DNA of 64,000 bases from Paenibacillus_AP thailandensis (GCF_042685365.1 NZ_JBHUMY010000012.1:186001-250000), one strand, 5' to 3'. Positions 1-7,630 are shown, counted from the first letter of the stretch. Notes: a model not told the origin generated them from the sequence alone. Numbers and translations are program-made.

Positions 1-1337
1 CCGCTTGCGATCCACTGCACCGCCAAGTTGCCGATCGCGCTTCCTTCGGTCGGACCGGCCCATACCGGCTTGCCGATGGCGTTTGCCGACCATTGGCACA
101 GCAGCGCGTTTTGGATGCCGCCCCCGACCATGTGCAAGCCGCCGAAGCTTTGTCCCGACAGCTGTTCGGTCAACTCGAATACGTACCGGTATTTAAGCGC
201 TAGACTTTCCAAAATGCAGCGGACCACGGCGCCCACGCCTTCCGGCGGCTGCTGGCCGGTACGGCGGCAATATTGCCGAATGCGGGACACCATATCCCCC
301 GCATGAAGGAACAGGACGTCGTCCGGGTCGATCAGCGCCGCAAACGGCGGCGCGTCTTCCGCAAGCTTGACGAGCTGCGGGAAGGAATACTCCTGCCCGG
401 CCCGGTCCAATTCCCGTTTCGCCTCCTGCAAAATCCAGAGGCCCATAATGTTTTTGAGCAGGCGGTACGTCTTGCCGACGCCGCCTTCGTTCGTAAAATT
501 CAGCTTTTGGGCCAGCTCATTGATGACGGGCTTGTCGACCTCCGTCCCCATCAGCGACCAAGTGCCGCAGCTTAAATAAGCGAAGGATCGGTCAAGCGCC
601 GGAACGGCGGCTACAGCCGAGCCCGTGTCATGCTCCGCGACCGCGACGACGGGAATGGACGGAACGCCCAGCTCCGTGCCGATCGAAGAGCGCAATTGCC
701 CGGCCGGCGTTCCGGGATCGACGACGGTCCCGAACATCGACGCCGGCAAGCCGAGCTTGCCGAGCAGCTCCGCATCCCAACCGCCAAGCAGCGGGTTGTA
801 GAGCTGGGTCGTCGTCGCATTGGAAAATTCGTTAAAAGCTTCGCCCGTTAAATAATAACGGAGAAGATCGGGAATCATCAAGAACTTATCCGCTTGCTCG
901 AGAACGGGATTGCCCGCGCGCTTCATCGCCGTCAGCTGAAATATCGTGTTGAAGGTCAGAAATTGAATGCCGGTGCGGCCGAACAAGTATTCCGGCGTCA
1001 GCTCGGCCAGCACGCGTTCCATCTCGCCTTCCGTATGCCAATCCCGGTAATGGTACGGATTGCCGAGCAGCTCCCCGGTCCGGCCGAGGAGCCCGAAGTC
1101 GACGGCCCACGTATCGATGCCGAGGCTTGCGGGCGTTTCGCCCGCAAGCCTCGCTTTCAGCAAGCCTTGCTTCATTTCATGGAACAGTCTCAATAGATCC
1201 CAGTGCAAACGTTCGCCGATCTTGACCGGATCGTTCGGAAAACGGTGAATTTCCTCCACTTCCATCCGGTTGTCCTTAAGCCGGCCGAGAACGGCTCTGC
1301 CGCTGCTCGCTCCAAGATCGTACGCGAGAATCGTCAC
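1..1337 (-). CDS. rhaB: Rhamnulokinase RhaB (3' end cut by window edge)
   Basis: Phosphorylates L-rhamnulose to L-rhamnulose-1-phosphate in the cytoplasm. The reading frame begins MTILAYDLGASSGRAVLGRL, the FGGY-kinase N-terminal ATP-binding motif with the GASSGR signature of rhamnulokinases. It continues without a stop through about 445 codons and ends inside a typical FGGY_C region (VGGGIQNALLCQWSANAIGK), so only a short C-terminal piece is missing. The chosen start is GTG at 1337, whose bases overlap the rhaA stop (GTGA), with a purine-rich AAGGGCGG a few bases upstream; this indicates translational coupling. It is the last visible gene of the rhaEW-ASRT-rhaA-rhaB operon. The family call is secure. 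Confidence 0.93.
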   Translation of the reverse strand, partial: MTILAYDLGASSGRAVLGRLKDNRMEVEEIHRFPNDPVKIGERLHWDLLRLFHEMKQGLLKARLAGETPASLGIDTWAVDFGLLGRTGELLGNPYHYRDWHTEGEMERVLAELTPEYLFGRTGIQFLTFNTIFQLTAMKRAGNPVLEQADKFLMIPDLLRYYLTGEAFNEFSNATTTQLYNPLLGGWDAELLGKLGLPASMFGTVVDPGTPAGQLRSSIGTELGVPSIPVVAVAEHDTGSAVAAVPALDRSFAYLSCGTWSLMGTEVDKPVINELAQKLNFTNEGGVGKTYRLLKNIMGLWILQEAKRELDRAGQEYSFPQLVKLAEDAPPFAALIDPDDVLFLHAGDMVSRIRQYCRRTGQQPPEGVGAVVRCILESLALKYRYVFELTEQLSGQSFGGLHMVGGGIQNALLCQWSANAIGKPVWAGPTEGSAIGNLAVQWIAS

Positions 1338-2554
1338 CAGCTGGCACCGCCCTTGCCTCTTGCCAGAATGTCGCGTCCGTAACTGCTTTCGAGATAAGCT
1401 TTCATCGGATCGGCCGGCAACCCTTGCTCTTCGCGGACGGCATGCAGCAGCGGCGTCACGTCGAACTCGAACGCCCGGCGGACCGCGTCTTCGGCGCCCA
1501 GCACGTCCCCGCGCTCCTGAGCGTCCTGCACCTCGGCGTGATTGATAAGCAGCGCTTTGGCATATTGCGTCTGCACGTTCAATACGGACCGGATCATGGC
1601 CGGAATTTTCGCCTCGATATTATGCGATTGGTCGATCATGTACGCGATATTGCCGACATGGCTGCGAATCGATGCGTCCGCATCGCCCGCCGCGTTCAAG
1701 ATTTGATAGAAAATAAGGAACAGCTCGTAAGGATTGATCGTGCCGACGATCAGGTCGTCGTCCGCGTATTTGCGGTTGTTGAAATGGAAGCCGCCGAGGC
1801 GCTTCTCGTCGATCAAATACGCCACGATATGCTCGACGTTGATGCCTTGGGCATGATGCCCCGTGTCGACCAGCACTTCGGCTTGCGGGCCCAGCTTCAG
1901 CGCCATATTGTAAGCCATGCCCCAATCCGCGAGGTCGGTATGATAGAAAGCCGGCTCGAACGTTTTGTATTCGATCAGCATGCGCATGTCCGGATTAAGC
2001 GCTTTGTACATTTCGGCAAGCGCCTCGTACAGCCAAGCTTTCCGTTTCCGAATATCGCCTTGCCCCGGATAGTTGGTGCCGTCGGCGAACCAAAGGCTAA
2101 GATCGCGGGAGCCCGTTTCCTTGGCGATGTCCACGCATTCGAGCAAATGGTCGGTCGCTTTGCGGCGGACGGCCGCGTCGGCGTTCGTTACGCTGCCGAG
2201 CATATATTCGTCCTCTTGGAACAAGTTCGGATTGACGGCCCCGATCTTCAGGCCGAGATTCTCGGCATGCGCTCTCAGCTTCCCGTAATCGTCAACCTTA
2301 TCCCAAGGAATATGAATCGCGACGGAAGGGGCGATGCCGGTATACTTGTGCACTTGCGCCGCGTCCTCGAACTTCTCGAACGGGTCGCGCGGCACGCCGA
2401 CCTTTTGAAACGTTTTGAAGCGGGTTCCGGAATCGCCGTAGCCCCACGAAGGCGTTTCGATTTTTAGCGCTTTCAATTGTTGCTTCACTTGATCCAGGTT
2501 GATTCCTCTTGCCTGCTGCTGTTCCTCGAATAAAACGTAAGCGCGGTCCGTCAT
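1334..2554 (-). CDS. rhaA: L-rhamnose isomerase (Gram-positive/RhaI type)
   Basis: Converts L-rhamnose to L-rhamnulose, the first step of the phosphorylated rhamnose pathway. The 406-residue protein has a TIM-barrel xylose-isomerase-like layout and the metal and substrate motifs of the P. stutzeri/Bacillus-type enzyme: EYKTFEPAFYHTD, VDTGHHAQG and HFNNRKYADDDLIVG. This is the form found in Firmicutes rather than the E. coli RhaA type. Start ATG at 2554 follows AGAGGATGA at good spacing. Its stop overlaps the rhaB GTG start, and the transducer-like gene lies 29 bases upstream, so all are co-transcribed. Confidence is high for the function; rhaA and rhaI are both used as symbols. Confidence 0.93.
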   Translation of the reverse strand: MTDRAYVLFEEQQQARGINLDQVKQQLKALKIETPSWGYGDSGTRFKTFQKVGVPRDPFEKFEDAAQVHKYTGIAPSVAIHIPWDKVDDYGKLRAHAENLGLKIGAVNPNLFQEDEYMLGSVTNADAAVRRKATDHLLECVDIAKETGSRDLSLWFADGTNYPGQGDIRKRKAWLYEALAEMYKALNPDMRMLIEYKTFEPAFYHTDLADWGMAYNMALKLGPQAEVLVDTGHHAQGINVEHIVAYLIDEKRLGGFHFNNRKYADDDLIVGTINPYELFLIFYQILNAAGDADASIRSHVGNIAYMIDQSHNIEAKIPAMIRSVLNVQTQYAKALLINHAEVQDAQERGDVLGAEDAVRRAFEFDVTPLLHAVREEQGLPADPMKAYLESSYGRDILARGKGGASW

Positions 2555-2583
2555 CGGCTTAAGTCATCCTCTCTCTTATGATT

Positions 2584-2958
2584 TTAACCTTTTACGGGAA
2601 AAGCCATCGTCGACATTAAAGCGTTTTCGGCTTGCGTCGAATCCAAGCGGCTGTACTGAACGATTACGGGCACATCGCTTTGCACGGCGATGGCGTACGG
2701 AACGCCGACCGGTATCGGCGCTCCGTCCTTCATCAGCGAGCTTGTGCGAATATGCTTCGTCCTTCTGCCGGGGATAACGACGAGAATGTCCTCCATCGGG
2801 TCGCGGTCTTCGAAGAAGATCGTAAATTTAAGCAGCGCCTCTTCCGAAGAAGCGTTCAGCACGCAGACCGATTCGTGGCTAAGCAGCGAGCCGGAGCTTG
2901 TTTCCGGAATGTAGCCGTCCGGAATAAACCAGTTTTTCTCTCCCCAAGCTTTATACAT
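2584..2958 (-). CDS. Anabaena sensory rhodopsin transducer (ASRT)-like protein
   Basis: A 124-residue soluble protein matching the ASRT family (PF07100) from the N-terminal NWFIPDGYIP motif through RTKHIRTS and the VPYAIAVQSDVPVIVQYSRLD block. In Anabaena the family member is a small beta-sandwich protein that interacts with a sensory rhodopsin; homologues in Firmicutes sit in sugar-catabolic contexts and have no assigned biochemical role. Here it lies between rhaEW (20 bases) and rhaA (29 bases) in the rhamnose operon, with a strong AGGAGG before ATG 2958. No rhodopsin gene is visible. It has no signal peptide or membrane segment. A ligand-binding or regulatory role in rhamnose metabolism is inference only. 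Confidence 0.82.
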   Translation of the reverse strand: MYKAWGEKNWFIPDGYIPETSSGSLLSHESVCVLNASSEEALLKFTIFFEDRDPMEDILVVIPGRRTKHIRTSSLMKDGAPIPVGVPYAIAVQSDVPVIVQYSRLDSTQAENALMSTMAFPVKG

Positions 2959-2978
2959 ATTCGCCGTTCCTCCTCTTC

Positions 2979-5048
2979 TTAACGCGTGAAGGCAGCAGGC
3001 ACGCCGCCGTCGATCGTCAGCATGCAGCCCGTCGTCTTCGCCGAGCGGGACGATGCGAAGAACGCCACGCCTTCCGCGATATCCTTCGGATAAATATTAA
3101 CGAGCAGCGTCGTCCGTTTGCGGTAATATTCTTCCAGTTGATCCGGCTCGATGCCGTAAGCCGCGGCGCGTTCGTTGCGCCAGTTGCTGTTCCAGATCGC
3201 GGAGCCCTGCAGAATGGCGTCCGGCAAAATCGTGTTGACGCGAATGCCGTGTTCGCCGCCTTCGGCTGCGATGCAGCGGGCAAGATGCGCTTCCATCGCC
3301 TTCGCCGAGCTGTAGGCGGTAACGCTTTTGCCGGCGTATACCGAGTTTTTGGACCCGATGAACACCATGTTTCCGCCGATGCCCTGCTCGAGCATCATCT
3401 TGTAAGCTTCTCTCGCCACGAGGAAGTAGCCCGTGCCGAGCACGTTCATGTTCAGGTTCCATTCCTTCAGCGACGTCTCTTCGAACTTGCTCGAAGTGGC
3501 AAGCCCCGCGTTATTGACGATAATGTCGACGCCGCCGTATACAAGGGCCGCTTCGCGGTACGCTTCCTGCACCATCTCTTCGTTCGTTACGTCCATTTTA
3601 ACGGCAACTGCTTTTGTCTCGCCATATTTGGCGTTAATTTCGTCGGCCACCTTCTGGGCTCCTTCAAAATTCAGGTCGGCCAGCACGACATGCGCCCCTT
3701 CCGAAACGAGACGGCGCGCCGTTTCGCTGCCGATGCCGCCGGCGCCGCCGGTAATAAGCGCCACTTGGCGGGAAAATTCCGCTTCCGCCGGAGCGAGCGA
3801 CAATTTGTACAGCTCAAGCGGCCAATATTCGACGTTGTAGGATTCGTTTTCGCTGAGCGATACGAAATTGCCGAGCGCCGTCGCGCCGCGCATAACCGCA
3901 ATGGCCCGGTGATAGAGCGCCCCGCTCACCTTCGAGTTCGACCAGCTTTTGCCCGTGTTGATCATGCCTACGCCCGGGATGAGAATAACGCGCGGAGCGG
4001 CTTCGAACATGACGTCGCCTTCGTTTTTGTTGCGCTCGAAATACGCTTTGTACTGCTCCTTGTAAGCCGCGATCGACTCCTTCAAAATCGCCTTCAGCCC
4101 TTCGGCGTCGTTTGCGTCTGGCTTCCAATTGACGAACAGCGGCACCACTTTCGTATGCACGAGATGGTCCGGGCAAGCGGCGCCGATCTGGGACAGCTCC
4201 GCGGAATCGCGGCCGCCGACGAATTGCAGCACGTCTTCGCCGTCGTCGAACGTCAAGATCATTTTTTTCTCGTCGCTTACCGCGCCGCGGATTGTCGGCA
4301 TAACGGCCGCCGCAATCGCTTTCCGTTCTTCCGGTGCGAGAGCTTCGTATTTGGCGCCGCCGAATACTTTCGCTTCATTGACGCGCGCTTCGATAAAGCG
4401 TTCCGCTTCCGTAATGATCTCGATCGTTTTCGCGTAGCATGCCTCGCTTGTTTCTCCCCACGTCACGAGCCCGTGTTTTTCCATCAGTACAAGCTCGGCT
4501 TTCGGGTTGTTCAGAACGCCTTGCGCGATCATTTTGGACAACGTAAAGCCCGGGCGGATATAAGGCACCCAAACGAAGCGGTCGCCGAAAATTTCCTTCG
4601 CCAGCTCCTTGCCGTTGCCCGCGCAGCACAAGCTGATGATGGAATCCGGATGGGTGTGGTCGACATGCTTGAACGGCAGGAACGCATGGAGCAGCGTTTC
4701 GATGGAGGCGCGCGGATGCTTCGGATCGATCATGCAGTTGGCCAAATAAGCGACCATGTCCTCGTCCGTCATGGATTCGTTTTCAAAAAGCGGCCGAATG
4801 TCGTCCATGCGCAGTCCCGTAAAATTGCCCGCTTTCATCGTGGCCAGGTCGGAGCCGCTGCCTTTGACGTACATCACTTCGACATCGCGCCCGCGAAAAT
4901 CTTTGACGATCGTCTTGCTGGAGGTGTTGCCCCCGCCCCAGTTGCAGACGCGGCGATCTGCGCCGATTATATTCGAACGGTAAACGAGCTCGTCAAGCCC
5001 GCCTTGCAGCTGCGATGCTTTCGAATGATCCCACAAGCTTTGTACCAT
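2979..5048 (-). CDS. rhaEW: Bifunctional rhamnulose-1-phosphate aldolase / short-chain dehydrogenase RhaEW
   Basis: A 689-residue fusion. The N-terminal part (roughly residues 1-420) is a class II aldolase/adducin domain with zinc-ligand-type histidines in HVDHTHPDS and a later EKHGLVTWG; it should split L-rhamnulose-1-phosphate into dihydroxyacetone phosphate and L-lactaldehyde. The C-terminal part (about 425-689) is a classical short-chain dehydrogenase with ITGGAGGIGSETARR (TGxxxGxG) and catalytic YSSAK, expected to oxidise the lactaldehyde. The family is known from Bacillus and related bacteria as RhaEW. ATG 5048 is preceded by GGAGG. It is the first gene of the operon, directly behind the operator region at 5070-5143. 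Confidence 0.93.
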   Translation of the reverse strand: MVQSLWDHSKASQLQGGLDELVYRSNIIGADRRVCNWGGGNTSSKTIVKDFRGRDVEVMYVKGSGSDLATMKAGNFTGLRMDDIRPLFENESMTDEDMVAYLANCMIDPKHPRASIETLLHAFLPFKHVDHTHPDSIISLCCAGNGKELAKEIFGDRFVWVPYIRPGFTLSKMIAQGVLNNPKAELVLMEKHGLVTWGETSEACYAKTIEIITEAERFIEARVNEAKVFGGAKYEALAPEERKAIAAAVMPTIRGAVSDEKKMILTFDDGEDVLQFVGGRDSAELSQIGAACPDHLVHTKVVPLFVNWKPDANDAEGLKAILKESIAAYKEQYKAYFERNKNEGDVMFEAAPRVILIPGVGMINTGKSWSNSKVSGALYHRAIAVMRGATALGNFVSLSENESYNVEYWPLELYKLSLAPAEAEFSRQVALITGGAGGIGSETARRLVSEGAHVVLADLNFEGAQKVADEINAKYGETKAVAVKMDVTNEEMVQEAYREAALVYGGVDIIVNNAGLATSSKFEETSLKEWNLNMNVLGTGYFLVAREAYKMMLEQGIGGNMVFIGSKNSVYAGKSVTAYSSAKAMEAHLARCIAAEGGEHGIRVNTILPDAILQGSAIWNSNWRNERAAAYGIEPDQLEEYYRKRTTLLVNIYPKDIAEGVAFFASSRSAKTTGCMLTIDGGVPAAFTR

Positions 5049-5069
5049 GAATAATTCCTCCGTTTATGA

Positions 5070-5143
5070 TTGTTTATTTTTGCTTATCTGTAGTTTATCA
5101 GATTTGTTTTCGTTTGAATATACGTCAAAACAAAAATAAACAA
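5070..5143 (-). promoter_or_regulatory. Inverted-repeat operator pair of the rha operon
   Basis: Two 13-base half sites, TTGTTTATTTTTG at 5070-5082 and CAAAAATAAACAA at 5131-5143, are exact reverse complements separated by 48 bases. They flank the region upstream of rhaEW. A TTGACG element (minus strand, 5128-5123) between them could be a -35 box, although I see no good -10 at 17 bases. T-rich TGTTT-type half sites are typical of DeoR-family repressors, a family that includes known rhamnose regulators, so binding by a DeoR-type RhaR encoded outside the window is a reasonable inference. The distal half site also overlaps the T tract of the upstream terminator. Confidence 0.6.
5105..5119 (-). 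promoter_or_regulatory. cre-like site in the rha promoter region
   Basis: On the minus strand this reads ATTCAAACGAAAACA, matching the catabolite-responsive element consensus WTGNAANCGNWNNCW at all defined positions except one (T for the conserved G). It sits between the two operator half sites, where CcpA binding would interfere with transcription. CcpA is encoded in this window. A one-mismatch match is suggestive, not proof. Confidence 0.35.
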
Positions 5144-5144
5144 A

Positions 5145-5172
5145 AAACCGCAGAAAAAAATTTCTGCGGTTT
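5145..5172 (-). terminator. Terminator of the DUF2500 gene
   Basis: A perfect 12-base stem (AAACCGCAGAAA with TTTCTGCGGTTT) around a four-base loop, followed on the minus strand by a T-rich stretch. It is 34 bases beyond the stop of the DUF2500 gene and separates it from the rha promoter. Confidence 0.85.
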
Positions 5173-5206
5173 GTTTGGTTTCTCTGATATCAGTGATCTT
5201 TGCGGA

Positions 5207-5584
5207 TTATTGCGGAATTCCCCGGTCAAAATGCTTGAATCGCGTTCCTTGGAACGTAACGATGCCGTAATCGCCTTCGGCGATCATCCCGTAATCCGCG
5301 CCGCGGACCGGCAGCTCCTTGCGCGAGCCGTCATGAAATTCGAACGTAATAAAATAGCTCGTATTTGCGCTCGAATCGCCCGAACCGCCCCATACCTCGG
5401 TCCGTTTGGCGGCTACCTTGCAGCTTCTGGTCTCCGGTTCGGCAGCGTTGTTGGACGACCATGTTCTTAAGCCCCGCACAACGATAAACAAAAACGTTCC
5501 GGCTATTACGGCAGCGATCAAAAAGAAAAAAAACGTAAAAATAGGCGGCGGCCCAAAAGACGGCCCGAAGCCGTTCATCCCCAT
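5207..5584 (-). CDS. DUF2500 domain-containing membrane-anchored protein
   Basis: A 125-residue protein of unknown function. A glycine/proline/phenylalanine-rich N-terminus is followed by one strong transmembrane helix (about residues 15-37, PIFTFFFFLIAAVIAGTFLF) and a soluble C-terminal beta-rich domain containing KVAAKRTEVWGG, YFITFEFHDGSRKELPV and EGDYGIVTFQGTRFKHFDR, which is the DUF2500 pattern (PF10694). The domain lies on one side of the membrane. ATG 5584 has GGAGG eight bases upstream. It is a single-gene unit with its own terminator at 5145-5172. No function can be assigned from context. Confidence 0.8.
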   Translation of the reverse strand: MGMNGFGPSFGPPPIFTFFFFLIAAVIAGTFLFIVVRGLRTWSSNNAAEPETRSCKVAAKRTEVWGGSGDSSANTSYFITFEFHDGSRKELPVRGADYGMIAEGDYGIVTFQGTRFKHFDRGIPQ

Positions 5585-5724
5585 TGCTGTTCCTCCAATA
5601 TTCCCATGTTTACCTTATTTTATCACAGCCGTCGAGCTTTGGAACAGCCGGCTGAGCGGGTTGTTTCCGCAAGGGCGGCGACTTTGGCGAAACTTCGAAA
5701 CCGATGCGCCGGCTTCAAACGAAA

Positions 5725-5745
5725 AGCCCGCCGTAAAGGCGGGCT
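5725..5745 (-). terminator. Terminator after the EF-G-binding protein gene
   Basis: Stem AGCCCGCC/GGCGGGCT with a five-base loop, followed on the minus strand by TTTCGTTT, 25 bases beyond the stop at 5770. Confidence 0.8.
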
Positions 5746-5769
5746 CTAATGTTTTGCGTTTTCGATATT

Positions 5770-6429
5770 TTAATGCGTCTTGACGGTAACCGCTTGTATA
5801 AACTTCTCCAATGCGGCGACATCCGTAATGTTTCGGTTACAAACCTCGCTGTCCATGCACATATAGTTGCCGATCGCCTTATAGTAGTCGGGCGAAGCGT
5901 CAGCCGGCTTCCATTTGGTAATTGCGGAGAACAACGCGACCTGCTCGTGCCGGTTGCACAAAAAGCAAACCCCTTTGTTGACCGGCGTAAAGTTCCCCTG
6001 AATCCCGACAAACTGGCCGTTCATATGGTAGACGAGAAACATTTTATTCAACGCGATATCGATCCAGCTTATATACGTGACGTAACGGTAATCGACGCCG
6101 GCTAGCTCGGGCGTTTTCAGTTTCTTCACTTTCGGAAACAGCTTGCCGAGCTGCTTGGCCGTCACCTGGGGAAACGGATCCAAGTACGGCTCCAACGATT
6201 GCAGATATTGCCGGAATTGTTCTTCCGTGCTTAACGACGTTACCGCGTCCAGCATTTCTCTCGGGAAAGCTCCGCCTTCCGGAAACGCTTCGCTCAGCTT
6301 CGTCTGAACGCCGCCTCTGACCGACTCGACGACCTTCGGATCGGATACGGTAGCGCACGTTTGCTGCAGCAGCTTAACCTGCTTTCGGATCAAATTGTAC
6401 TGATGGTTTCTAATAAATGGTTTATTCAT
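5770..6429 (-). CDS. FusB/FusC-family EF-G-binding protein (fusidic acid resistance type)
   Basis: The 219-residue protein matches the FusB/FusC family: an N-terminal helical domain (about 1-90) and a C-terminal treble-clef zinc-finger domain with cysteines at 155, 158, 191 and 197 (GVCFLCNR and YMCMDSEVCN). FusB-type proteins bind elongation factor G on the ribosome and promote its release, protecting translation from fusidic acid. Whether this chromosomal homologue gives resistance is unknown. ATG 6429 has AAGGGG 11 bases upstream. The gene is preceded by an approximately 200-base leader with a short ORF and competing hairpins (6501-6658), suggesting control by ribosome stalling. It is monocistronic, with a terminator at 5725-5745. 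Confidence 0.85.
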   Translation of the reverse strand: MNKPFIRNHQYNLIRKQVKLLQQTCATVSDPKVVESVRGGVQTKLSEAFPEGGAFPREMLDAVTSLSTEEQFRQYLQSLEPYLDPFPQVTAKQLGKLFPKVKKLKTPELAGVDYRYVTYISWIDIALNKMFLVYHMNGQFVGIQGNFTPVNKGVCFLCNRHEQVALFSAITKWKPADASPDYYKAIGNYMCMDSEVCNRNITDVAALEKFIQAVTVKTH

Positions 6430-6500
6430 CGCTTTCCAGCCCCTTATTTTTATTTAAATAAAAGGTGCAAAGCCCACTATTAGAAACGATATGTTTTCTT

Positions 6501-6570
6501 GGGCGATGTTGACGCTAACGATCAGCTATCGGCCCATGCAAAGTATCGCCCCAATATCAGGCTTTGCATG
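6501..6570 (-). promoter_or_regulatory. Interlocking inverted repeats in the leader of the EF-G-binding gene
   Basis: Two perfect inverted repeats interlock: CATGCAAAG/CTTTGCATG (arms 6562-6570 and 6535-6543) and GGGCGAT/ATCGCCC (arms 6501-6507 and 6545-6551). Because one arm of the second pair lies in the loop of the first, the two stems would form a pseudoknot or exclude each other. The distal arm of the first stem includes the last codons of the leader ORF at 6557-6604, so a ribosome on that ORF would open it. No T tract follows, so any control would be translational rather than by intrinsic termination. Confidence 0.5.
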
Positions 6571-6604
6571 AGCGGCTTCTCATTCCGGCAAACGTATTTG
6601 CCAT
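6557..6604 (-). CDS. Putative 15-residue leader peptide upstream of the EF-G-binding protein gene
   Basis: The frame ATG-to-TGA encodes MANTFAGMRSRSCKA. A consensus GGAGG (6618-6614) lies nine bases upstream of the ATG, which is stronger than the site of the main gene, and a promoter (6630-6658) would start the transcript only a few bases before it. The ORF end is inside the hairpin arm at 6562-6570. Short peptides with strong ribosome sites before hairpins are the hallmark of attenuators of ribosome-targeted resistance genes. A second overlapping frame beginning at ATG 6620 (MEVGKYGKYV..., 32 codons) lacks a ribosome site but cannot be excluded. Translation is unproven. Confidence 0.55.
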   Translation of the reverse strand: MANTFAGMRSRSCKA

Positions 6605-6629
6605 ATTTACCGACCTCCATTCTCTATAA

Positions 6630-6658
6630 AGTATAATGAATTCCGCGGACGGCTTCAA
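6630..6658 (-). promoter_or_regulatory. Promoter for the leader and EF-G-binding gene
   Basis: On the minus strand TTGAAG (6658-6653), a 17-base spacer and TATACT (6635-6630) form a good sigma-A-type promoter. The predicted start near 6623 gives a very short 5' end before the leader Shine-Dalgarno at 6618. Confidence 0.6.
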
Positions 6659-6721
6659 TAAGCAGAATCCGAACGCATTGCTTCGGTTTTATAAGGAGTA
6701 TCGCTGAAATTGCGCGCAAAA

Positions 6722-6769
6722 AAAGGCCGTCTCCAAAGCTCATCCCGGGATGGCTTGGAAACGGCCTTT
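6722..6769 (-). terminator. Terminator of the remA-gmk-rpoZ operon
   Basis: AAAGGCCGT and ACGGCCTTT form the base of a long hairpin (inner arms CCAAAGC/GCTTGG) followed on the minus strand by a run of T. It begins seven bases after the rpoZ stop. Confidence 0.85.
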
Positions 6770-6775
6770 CGTCAA

Positions 6776-6979
6776 TTAGTCTTCGCGCTTATTATCGACT
6801 TGGATATAGTCGCCGTAAATTTCCTCAAGCGCCACGCCTACGAATTTATGCGATCTCGGATTGCGAAGATCCGATTTCGCGCCTTCGCGCAGCATCCGCG
6901 CACGGCGGGAAGCGGCAACGACAAGCGAATATTTGCTGTCGACTTTTTTAACCAGTTCGTCTATCGAAGGATATAACAT
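6776..6979 (-). CDS. rpoZ: RNA polymerase omega subunit
   Basis: A 67-residue protein, the usual length for Firmicutes omega. It opens MLYPSIDELVKKVDSKYSLVVAASRRARML, matching the family core in which the KYSLVVAASRRAR stretch contacts the beta-prime subunit tail; it ends with acidic and basic residues. It assists assembly of core RNA polymerase. The start ATG 6979 has GAGGTG nine bases upstream. It lies 17 bases after gmk, the standard Firmicutes order remA-gmk-rpoZ. In Bacillus the next genes would be coaBC and priA, but here a terminator and the EF-G-binding gene follow. Confidence 0.95.
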   Translation of the reverse strand: MLYPSIDELVKKVDSKYSLVVAASRRARMLREGAKSDLRNPRSHKFVGVALEEIYGDYIQVDNKRED

Positions 6980-6996
6980 ATAAACCTACACCTCAC

Positions 6997-7617
6997 TCAA
7001 GCTTTTTCGATCGTTGCGGCATTGAGATGGGACAATTCCTCCAGGAAACGGTCTTTGCGGCAATGCTCGGCGATAATGATGCTTTCGATGCGTTTGCACG
7101 TCAGATCGATCTCGTCGTTGACGACCGCATAATCGTAATGCTGGATCAAATTCATCTCTTCCACCGCTACGGACATGCGATGATTGATAATGTCCTGGGA
7201 TTCGGTTCCCCGGCCCGTAATCCGTTGTTTCAGTTCATCAAGCGACGGAGGCAGCAAAAAGATGAATACCCCTTCGGGAAATTTCTCCTTCACCTTCAGG
7301 GCACCCTGCACTTCAATCTCCAGAATGATGTCCTTTCCTTCCGCGATGGTACGCTCTACGAACTCACGCGGCGTGCCGTAGTAGTTGCCTACGTACTCCG
7401 CATGCTCCAGCAGCGCGTCGCGGGCAATCATATCCTCGAACTGCTCTCTGGACTTGAAAAAGTAGTTGACGCCGTTCACTTCTCCTTGTCTCGGAGCGCG
7501 CGTCGTCGCCGAAACGGAATAGACAAGTTCCGGCAGCTTCTTGCGCAGAACGGAGCAAACCGTTCCTTTGCCGACTCCCGAAGGACCGGATAATACCAAT
7601 AACAATCCCTTATTCAT
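6997..7617 (-). CDS. gmk: Guanylate kinase
   Basis: Phosphorylates GMP to GDP. The N-terminus MNKGLLLVLSGPSGVGKGTV contains the P-loop GPSGVGKGT, followed by the SATTRAPRQGEVNGVNYFF GMP-binding segment and the lid region ITGRGTES. At 206 residues it has the standard length. I chose ATG 7617, preceded by GAGGAG at six bases, over an in-frame upstream extension that adds thirty residues unrelated to the family. It is 13 bases downstream of remA and 17 bases upstream of rpoZ, so the three genes form one operon. Confidence 0.95.
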   Translation of the reverse strand: MNKGLLLVLSGPSGVGKGTVCSVLRKKLPELVYSVSATTRAPRQGEVNGVNYFFKSREQFEDMIARDALLEHAEYVGNYYGTPREFVERTIAEGKDIILEIEVQGALKVKEKFPEGVFIFLLPPSLDELKQRITGRGTESQDIINHRMSVAVEEMNLIQHYDYAVVNDEIDLTCKRIESIIIAEHCRKDRFLEELSHLNAATIEKA

Positions 7618-7630
7618 AATGCTCCTCGTA

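Noticed and set aside
3138..5054. A 638-codon plus-strand frame across rhaEW
   Set aside because: It is the complement of a secure gene; composition is typical of an antisense shadow and no ribosome site precedes it.
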